From contig DYAA01000119.1 of NCBI GenBank assembly GCA_019419405.1, positions 1 to 6,866 of the forward strand: a stretch of 6,866 nucleotides of DNA, written 5' to 3'. This stretch comes from Collinsella sp. (GTDB taxonomy: Bacteria; Actinomycetota; Coriobacteriia; Coriobacteriales; Coriobacteriaceae). Below, in pieces: positions 1 through 4,823 of the stretch. The notes beneath the pieces are model-generated. The model was not told the origin of the DNA. It saw nothing but the letters and a program-made list of their open reading frames with translations, and did not search any database. Position 1 is the first letter of the stretch. Every line of letters starts with the position of its first letter. The position numbers were made by a program, and so were the translations under genes.

Positions 1-975
1 ATCGCGCCCTGGTATGAGGAAGGGGAGAAGCCCTCGCCGAGCTACTATCCCACCAAATATCAGACGTTGCCGCGAGACGCGGCAGGCTATACCACCTTTG
101 ATGGTCGCCGTTTCGATCGCGAACATGCGACTGCCGAGGGCGATGTGTGGGAGCTGCCGTGCGGCGAGGCCGAGTTCCTTGCGCAAGAGCGCTCGCACAC
201 CTATCTTGGCCAAGGCTTTCTCAAGCGCGCCTTTATGCTGCTCGCGGGCATTATCGTCAATATCTTGACGGGTTTTTTGCTCCTTATGAGCATCTATTCC
301 ATTGCGGGTGTCACCGTGCCGATGGATACCAACGTGATCGGTCAGGTTGACGAGGGGTCTATTGCCGCCAAGGCGGGTATCGAGGGCGGTGACGCGATTC
401 TTTCGGTTGACGGTATCTCATGTTCCACTTGGATGGACGTTTACGATGCCATCGGCAAGGCTGCCGGTCAGGACGATATCGCCATTGAGTACGAGCGTGA
501 CGGCAAGCAGCATTCGACCACGGTTGCGCTCAAAGAGGACGAGCGCCTAGGTGTGTATGCCTCTACGCAGGTGGTCCGTTTAGACCCCATCACGTCGGCT
601 CGCCTGTCGTTCTCCTATGTCGTGCAGACAGCGGATGGCGTGATGCGCCTGCTCCAGCCGCAGCATACGATGGAGATTCTCGATCAGTCTTCTTCGATCG
701 TGGGTATTAGCGTTATGTCCTCACAGGCCGCTGCTGCCGGCCCTGCCACGTTCCTTTCCTTTGCCGCCCTCATTTCGTTCTCGCTTGGCTTTATGAACCT
801 GCTACCCATCCCACCACTCGATGGCGGCAAGCTGGTCATCGAGATCATTCAAAAGATTGCGGGCCGCGAGCTGCCGCTCAAAGTGCAGACAATCGTCAGC
901 TATGTCGGCATCGCGCTCTTTGCACTGCTGTTTGTCTATATGCTTCGTTCCGACATCCTTCGATTTATTCTGTAG
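1..975 (+). CDS. rseP: RseP/Rip-family site-2 intramembrane zinc metalloprotease (M50), N-terminus outside window
   Basis: Membrane protease of the site-2 family, which cuts transmembrane substrates such as anti-sigma factors within the bilayer. The reading frame is open from base 1, so the gene begins outside the window and 324 residues remain; an internal TTG at 67 is not the true start. Visible in order: a cytoplasmic loop (about residues 1-75); a hydrophobic segment (about 79-104) carrying the family's AGxxxN-like motif (LLAGIIVN); a PDZ domain (about 110-180); a second hydrophobic stretch with the conserved NLLPIPPLDGG motif at 266-276, whose Asp274 is the family's third zinc ligand; and a last membrane helix (about 298-317) with a short tail ending in RFIL. 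The HExxH zinc motif must lie upstream and cannot be seen. Its position directly before ispG matches the dxr-rip-ispG order common in Actinomycetota, so dxr is probably just outside. The substrate cannot be told from sequence. Confidence 0.93.
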   Translation: MAPWYEEGEKPSPSYYPTKYQTLPRDAAGYTTFDGRRFDREHATAEGDVWELPCGEAEFLAQERSHTYLGQGFLKRAFMLLAGIIVNILTGFLLLMSIYSIAGVTVPMDTNVIGQVDEGSIAAKAGIEGGDAILSVDGISCSTWMDVYDAIGKAAGQDDIAIEYERDGKQHSTTVALKEDERLGVYASTQVVRLDPITSARLSFSYVVQTADGVMRLLQPQHTMEILDQSSSIVGISVMSSQAAAAGPATFLSFAALISFSLGFMNLLPIPPLDGGKLVIEIIQKIAGRELPLKVQTIVSYVGIALFALLFVYMLRSDILRFIL

Positions 976-980
976 GGGAG
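974..980 (+). promoter_or_regulatory. Ribosome binding site deciding the ispG TTG start
   Basis: AGGGGAG overlaps the rseP TAG stop and lies 8 bases before the TTG at 989. An in-frame GTG at 980 is the alternative start, but it would overlap this Shine-Dalgarno sequence and leave no spacing, so TTG is preferred. The overlap with the rseP stop suggests translational coupling. Confidence 0.7.
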
Positions 981-988
981 TGTTTGGA

Positions 989-2071
989 TTGTCTTTATCC
1001 CATCCTTTGCCTCGCGAGCTGACGCGCCCCGTGCATGTGGGCGGCGTGCAGATCGGTGGTGGCGCTCCGGTCGTGGTTCAGTCTATGACCTGCACCGATA
1101 CTGCTGATGCCCAGGCAACGCTTGCGCAAGTGTGCGCGTTGGCGCAGGCTGGCTGCGATATCGTGCGCGTGAGCGTGCCTACCGAGGCTGCGCTCGAGGG
1201 CTTTCGCACGATTTGTGCCGAGTCTCCGGTGCCAATCGTCGCCGATATCCATTTTAACCATAAGCTTGCCATTGGCGCTGTCGAGGCTGGTGCCTCTAAG
1301 CTGCGCATCAACCCCGGCAATATCGGCGATTGGGCTAAGGTCGATGCCGTCATCGATGCCGCGGGTGCCGCGGGCTGCGCGATTCGCATTGGCGTGAACG
1401 CGGGCTCGCTTGAGCAAGATATTGCCGAGCGCGACGACCTCACGCAGCCCGAAAAGCTCGTGATGTCGAGCGAACGCTTTGTGCGGCACTTTGAGGACCG
1501 TGGGTTTACCAACATCGTGCTATCCGCCAAGGCCCATAGCGTACAGACGACACTTGATACCTATCGCGCGCTGTCGCGCGAGATACCGCATGTTCCGCTC
1601 CACCTGGGCGTGACGGAGGCTGGGACCAAGCTTCAGGGCACCATCAAGAGCTCTGTAGGCTTGGGTATCTTGCTTTCCGAAGGCATCGGTGACACCATGC
1701 GTGTGTCGCTCACGGCCGATCCGGTTGAGGAGCCGCCGGTCGCCTGGGGAATTCTACAGTCGCTGGGCCTGCGTCGCCGTGGTCCCGAGATTGTCTCGTG
1801 CCCCACGTGCGCCCGCTGCCAGGTTAACCTGATTCCCATCGCCGAGGAGGTCACCGAGCGGCTTAAGAACTATTCCGCGCCGCTTTCGATCGCCGTGATG
1901 GGATGTGCGGTCAACGGCCCCGGAGAGGCATCTGACGCCGACTTGGGCGTTGCCTGTGGACGAGGTCAGGCCCTGCTCTTTTCGCACGGCCAGATCATTG
2001 GTAAAGTAGCTGAGGACCAAATTGTCGACGCGCTTATGGCCGAGGTCGACAAGCTTATTGAGGAGAAATAA
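989..2071 (+). CDS. ispG: 4-hydroxy-3-methylbut-2-en-1-yl diphosphate synthase (flavodoxin/ferredoxin), IspG/GcpE
   Basis: Cytosolic [4Fe-4S] enzyme that reductively converts 2-C-methyl-D-erythritol 2,4-cyclodiphosphate to HMBPP, the penultimate step of the MEP isoprenoid pathway, using electrons from flavodoxin or ferredoxin. The protein has 360 residues, close to the usual 350-380 of the two-domain bacterial form. The TIM-barrel part begins with VVVQSMTCTDT, the family's N-terminal signature, and includes ADIHFNHKLA and KLRINPGNIG. The C-terminal domain holds the cluster ligands Cys271 and Cys274 (CPTC), Cys306 and Glu313 (GCAVNGPGE), with almost the same numbering as the E. coli ligands 270, 273, 305 and 312. 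An extra Cys277 sits next to the cluster. The TTG start is chosen for its Shine-Dalgarno spacing; the frame is open further upstream into rseP, but those residues do not look like IspG. It lies between rseP and proS in an apparent operon. Confidence 0.96.
   Translation: MSLSHPLPRELTRPVHVGGVQIGGGAPVVVQSMTCTDTADAQATLAQVCALAQAGCDIVRVSVPTEAALEGFRTICAESPVPIVADIHFNHKLAIGAVEAGASKLRINPGNIGDWAKVDAVIDAAGAAGCAIRIGVNAGSLEQDIAERDDLTQPEKLVMSSERFVRHFEDRGFTNIVLSAKAHSVQTTLDTYRALSREIPHVPLHLGVTEAGTKLQGTIKSSVGLGILLSEGIGDTMRVSLTADPVEEPPVAWGILQSLGLRRRGPEIVSCPTCARCQVNLIPIAEEVTERLKNYSAPLSIAVMGCAVNGPGEASDADLGVACGRGQALLFSHGQIIGKVAEDQIVDALMAEVDKLIEEK
2061..2065 (+). promoter_or_regulatory. Ribosome binding site of proS inside the ispG end
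   Basis: AGGAG lies within the last codons of ispG, 6 bases before the ATG at 2072. It favours this ATG over the in-frame ATGs at 2084 and 2090, and the arrangement suggests that ispG and proS are translated in a coupled way. Confidence 0.75.
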
Positions 2072-3793
2072 ATGACCCGAGCAATGTATATGTCTACGCT
2101 GTATGCTCCGACGCTCAAAGAGGATCCGGCTGACGCCGAGCTTGCGAGCCATCGTCTGCTGCTCCGTGCCGGCATGATCCGCAAGGAGGCCGCTGGTCTC
2201 TACTCCTACCTGCCGCTCGCCTGGCGCTCGATCCGTAAGATCGAGAACATCGTGCGCGACGAGATGGACGCTGCGGGCGCTCAGGAGCTCATGATGCCCA
2301 TTATGGTCGATGCCGAGCTGTGGCGTGAGTCCGGCCGTATCGACGCCTATGGCAAGGAGCTCGTGCGCTTCGATGACCGTCATGGCCGCGAGTTCGTACT
2401 CGGCCCCACGCATGAGGAGACCGTGACTGCTCTGGTGCGCAATGAGCTGCGTTCCTACAAGCAGCTGCCGGTGAATCTCTATCACATCCAGGACAAGTTC
2501 CGCGACGAGTTCCGTCCCCGCTTTGGCCTGATGCGCGGTCGCGAGTTCATCATGAAGGACGCCTACAGCTTCTCCGCCACGCAGGAGAGCCTGCAGGAGG
2601 AGTACGACAAGATGAAGCAGGCTTACGCCAATATCTGCGAGCGCTGCTATATCAAGGCCCTGCCCGTTGTCGCCGATTCCGGCGAGATCGGTGGCGATAC
2701 CTCCGTCGAGTACATGGCTTTGGCTGACGCCGGCGAGGCTTCTCTCGTCTATTGCGATGACTGCGGTTTTGCCGCCGATGATGAGGCTGCAAGCACCAAG
2801 GTCGTCGTGACTGAGGATCCCGGTGACGGTACGCTTACCAAGGTTGAGACTCCGGGCATGGGCACCATTGAGGCTGTTGCTAAGTTCTTTGGGTTCCCCG
2901 AGAACGGCACGCGCAAGTCCCTGGCGCTCATCGATGCCGAGGGCAAGCCCGTCGTGGCCATTGTTCCGGGCGACCACGAGCTCAACGACTGCAAGGCCGA
3001 GCATGTCTTTGGCAAGGGCTATCGCATGATGACCGACGAGGAGCTCCAGACCTACGGTCTGCACAAGGGCTTTATCGGACCGGTTAACTTGCCCGAGGGC
3101 ATCCGTCTGGTGTGCGACGAGAGCCTGCGCGAGTCCAAGCAGTGGGCCTGCGGTGCCAACGAGGTCGATTATCACTTTACCGGTGCCTGCCCCGAGCGCG
3201 ACTTTACCGTCGATGAGTGGGCAGATCTGGTCACCGTCGTTGCCGGCGATCCCTGCCCGCACTGCGGCAAGCCGCTCTCTGCTGCCCGCGGCATCGAGGT
3301 CTCTCAGGTGTTCCAGCTGGGCACCAAGTACTCCGAGGCCATGGGTGCCACCTTTATGGACGAGGACGGCAAGGAGAAGCCGCTCATCATGGGTTGCTAC
3401 GGCGTTGGTGTGTCCCGCTCGCTTGCTGCCGTCGTGGAGCAGCACAACGACGAACACGGCATCGTCTGGCCGGTCTCCGTTGCCCCGTACGAGGTCGCGG
3501 TGATTCCGCTCGATCCCAAGAAGGAGGAGTGCGCTAACGTTTGCGACCAAATCGTCGAGGGCCTGTGCGCCGAGGGTATCGAGGTTGTCGTCGATGACCG
3601 TGACGAGCGTCCCGGCTTTAAGTTTGCCGATAACGACCTCATGGGCTTCCCGTATCAGGTCGTTCTGGGTAAGCGTGGCCTCAAGAATGGTACTGTGGAG
3701 CTCAAGGACCGTGCCACGGGCGAGCGTGAGGACGTGGCGATCGACGAGGTCGTCGCCAAGGTTGCTGAGCTTGTTAAGGCGGCCCGTCGTTAA
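2072..3793 (+). CDS. proS: Prolyl-tRNA synthetase (bacterial type with INS editing domain)
   Basis: Class II aminoacyl-tRNA synthetase that charges tRNA-Pro; 573 residues, the normal size for the bacterial ProS form. It starts with the typical LYAPTLKEDPADAEL. The catalytic core shows GPTHEE (111-116), motif 2 around FRDEFRPRFGLMRGREFI (143-160) and motif 3 GCYGVGVSR (441-449). Between motifs 2 and 3 lies the YbaK-like insertion (about 225-405) that hydrolyses mischarged Ala-tRNA-Pro. Lys282 in TRKSLAL matches the editing lysine near position 279 of E. coli ProRS, and GFIGP (333-337) fits the conserved GxxGP loop, so editing should be intact. Two CxxC pairs (228-231 and 395-398) flank the insertion and could bind a metal. 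The C-terminal anticodon-binding domain begins near APYEVAVIPL (471). The ispG stop abuts the ATG, and a strong terminator follows 30 bp after the stop. Confidence 0.98.
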   Translation: MTRAMYMSTLYAPTLKEDPADAELASHRLLLRAGMIRKEAAGLYSYLPLAWRSIRKIENIVRDEMDAAGAQELMMPIMVDAELWRESGRIDAYGKELVRFDDRHGREFVLGPTHEETVTALVRNELRSYKQLPVNLYHIQDKFRDEFRPRFGLMRGREFIMKDAYSFSATQESLQEEYDKMKQAYANICERCYIKALPVVADSGEIGGDTSVEYMALADAGEASLVYCDDCGFAADDEAASTKVVVTEDPGDGTLTKVETPGMGTIEAVAKFFGFPENGTRKSLALIDAEGKPVVAIVPGDHELNDCKAEHVFGKGYRMMTDEELQTYGLHKGFIGPVNLPEGIRLVCDESLRESKQWACGANEVDYHFTGACPERDFTVDEWADLVTVVAGDPCPHCGKPLSAARGIEVSQVFQLGTKYSEAMGATFMDEDGKEKPLIMGCYGVGVSRSLAAVVEQHNDEHGIVWPVSVAPYEVAVIPLDPKKEECANVCDQIVEGLCAEGIEVVVDDRDERPGFKFADNDLMGFPYQVVLGKRGLKNGTVELKDRATGEREDVAIDEVVAKVAELVKAARR

Positions 3794-3823
3794 TCGACGA
3801 TTTCGCTTGTAGTTCGATATACG

Positions 3824-3872
3824 GGACGGCCCCGCATTTCTCCAGATCGGGGAGATGTGGGGCCGTCCTTTT
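3824..3872 (+). terminator. Rho-independent terminator of the rseP-ispG-proS unit
   Basis: A perfect 10-bp stem (GGACGGCCCC at 3824-3833 with GGGGCCGTCC at 3859-3868) continues inward through a G-U pair, three pairs, a two-base bulge and four more pairs (3840-3843 with 3851-3854). The loop is seven bases and TTTT follows at 3869-3872. The T-run is only on the plus-strand side, so it acts on rightward transcripts leaving proS. Confidence 0.92.
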
Positions 3873-3897
3873 ATCTTGTGGCATCCTCGATATCTGA

Positions 3898-3938
3898 AAG
3901 AAAAACCCCACAGCCCATATGAGTTGCGGGGTTTTCTT
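3898..3938. terminator. Bidirectional terminator between convergent units
   Basis: AAGAAAAACCCC (3898-3909) pairs with GGGGTTTTCTT (3928-3938), apart from one extra A, and there is a weaker inner stem (3911-3914 with 3923-3926) round an eight-base loop. The A-tract before and the T-tract after the GC core make U-runs in both directions. Read leftward, CCCC...GGGG is followed by TTTTTCTTT, a good terminator 32 bases after the kinase stop codon. Read rightward, it backs up the proS terminator. Confidence 0.88.
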
Positions 3939-3970
3939 GTGCCTCCGATGCGAAATAAATCGCTCAGATA

Positions 3971-4735
3971 TTACTGATAATCGACGACGTCGATCCAGTT
4001 CTTCAGGAACTCATCGTTCACGTTGCGCTTACGAGCGAGCTCGGAAGCGGCGACGATGCTCGTCCACTGACGCACGACCTGCATGGGCATGTCGGCGCGG
4101 TCGCAGTAGAGCTCCAGGTAGGCCTCAGCCTGGTCCTTGCTGTTGAGGGCGAAGAGCAGGTAGGTGGTGGCAACGTCGGCAGCAGGGGAGCCCTGGGTGG
4201 CGTGTGCCCAGTCGCACACATAGAGCTGGCCGTCGTCGCCGACGATGACGTTGGAGGGGTTGAAGTCGCCGTGGCAGACCTTGAACTCCTTGGTCATGCC
4301 GTCCAGACGCTCCTGAAGGTTGTAGCGCGTGGTGGCATTGAGCTGATCAAGGCTGTCGATCATGCGGGCGAACTTGTCGCGCTGACGGTTGAGCAGCGGG
4401 GAGGTGTAGCCGTGGATCTCGATCTGGAGGTCGACGAACATCTCGAGATACTCACCAAAGCGCTGGGGCTCGGCAGCCATCTTCTCGGCAAGGGTGGTGC
4501 CCGGAACCTTCTCGGTCACGAGCGCCCAGCCGTTGGCGTTCTCGAGCTGGGAAACCTCGAGAGCCTTGGGGCTGCGGATGCCGCACTCATTGATGCGGGC
4601 AAGATTCAAAGCCTCGTTGAACACGTCGGAGACAGGCTTGGTCTCGTTAAAGACCTTGACGATCTTGTCGCCCAGGTCGTAAACGACCTTGTTGCCACGG
4701 CGGACGAGCTCGGTCTTGGAATCGGGTAGCAGCAT
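3971..4735 (-). CDS. Aminoglycoside/choline-kinase-fold phosphotransferase (APH family), substrate unknown
   Basis: Small-molecule kinase-like protein of 254 residues. The N-lobe has GNKVVYDLGDKIVKVF (14-29), resembling strands 1-3 of the kinase fold with Lys27 as the likely ATP-binding lysine, a possible helix-C Glu41, and a hinge near VTEKVPG (73-79). The C-lobe has the APH/choline kinase catalytic loop HGDFNPSN (155-162), with Asp157 as catalytic base and Asn162 as metal ligand, and CDW (174-176) with Asp175 in the place of the DFG aspartate. All key residues are present, so an active enzyme is likely. The sequence resembles the unassigned APH-like group TIGR02172 (recalled, not searched). 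Nothing shows drug resistance; choline, sugar, nucleoside or protein substrates are equally open. There is no signal peptide or membrane segment, so it should be cytosolic. It follows adhE on the same strand after 88 bp, probably on a shared transcript. Confidence 0.85.
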   Translation of the reverse strand: MLLPDSKTELVRRGNKVVYDLGDKIVKVFNETKPVSDVFNEALNLARINECGIRSPKALEVSQLENANGWALVTEKVPGTTLAEKMAAEPQRFGEYLEMFVDLQIEIHGYTSPLLNRQRDKFARMIDSLDQLNATTRYNLQERLDGMTKEFKVCHGDFNPSNVIVGDDGQLYVCDWAHATQGSPAADVATTYLLFALNSKDQAEAYLELYCDRADMPMQVVRQWTSIVAASELARKRNVNDEFLKNWIDVVDYQ

Positions 4736-4742
4736 GGTTGCA

Positions 4743-4749
4743 TCCTTTC
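4743..4749 (-). promoter_or_regulatory. Ribosome binding site of the kinase gene
   Basis: On the minus strand GAAAGGA ends 7 bases before the ATG at 4735. This supports both the chosen start and independent translation initiation of the kinase rather than coupling to adhE. Confidence 0.7.
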
Positions 4750-4767
4750 AACGATGCGATAGAAGCG

Positions 4768-4806
4768 ACGGCGGGGGTGTGTGAAACACCCGTGCACCCC
4801 CGCCGT
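4768..4806 (-). promoter_or_regulatory. GC-rich stem-loop between adhE and the kinase gene
   Basis: ACGGCGGGGGTG (4768-4779) and CACCCCCGCCGT (4795-4806) form a perfect 12-bp inverted repeat with a 15-base loop. It begins 17 bases after the adhE stop. On the transcribed minus strand the stem is followed by CGCTTCTATC rather than a U-run, so it is not a standard intrinsic terminator. A second hairpin, GGGTGT (4775-4780) with ACACCC (4786-4791), competes for part of the same bases. It may protect the adhE 3' end, mark an RNA processing site, or partly terminate transcription before the kinase. Confidence 0.6.
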
Positions 4807-4823
4807 TAAAAACCGTGCTAAAA

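Noticed and set aside
821..988. Upstream extension of the ispG frame into the end of rseP
   Set aside because: The extension translates to Arg/Ser/Cys-rich sequence unlike any IspG N-terminus and overlaps the conserved C-terminal part of rseP. The ribosome binding site at 974-980 supports TTG at 989.
1754..3550. Long open frame of 598 codons on the minus strand, antisense to ispG and proS
   Set aside because: It lies opposite well-supported proS and ispG, which carry full family motifs. The translation is rich in Leu, Ala, Gly and His without recognisable domains, as expected of the antisense frame of a GC-biased gene.
3785..3799. Small CGTCG/CGACG hairpin spanning the proS stop codon
   Set aside because: The stem has only 5 bp and is followed by just three T residues, and a much stronger terminator lies 25 bp downstream. 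It is likely to arise by chance.
4202..4729. 175-codon open frame on the plus strand, antisense to the kinase gene
   Set aside because: The kinase frame has conserved catalytic motifs and a ribosome binding site. The opposite frame is a low-complexity Leu/Val/Gly/Asp-rich shadow with no recognised domain.
3971..4735. Aminoglycoside resistance gene
   Set aside because: The APH fold and HGDxxxxN motif are shared by many metabolic kinases. There is no mobile element nearby, and the overall sequence does not match a resistance APH that I recognise.
4736..4823. Separate promoter for the kinase gene in the adhE-kinase gap
   Set aside because: I see no convincing -35/-10 pair on the minus strand; the gap is taken up mainly by the GC-rich stem-loop and the ribosome binding site. 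A weak promoter cannot be excluded.
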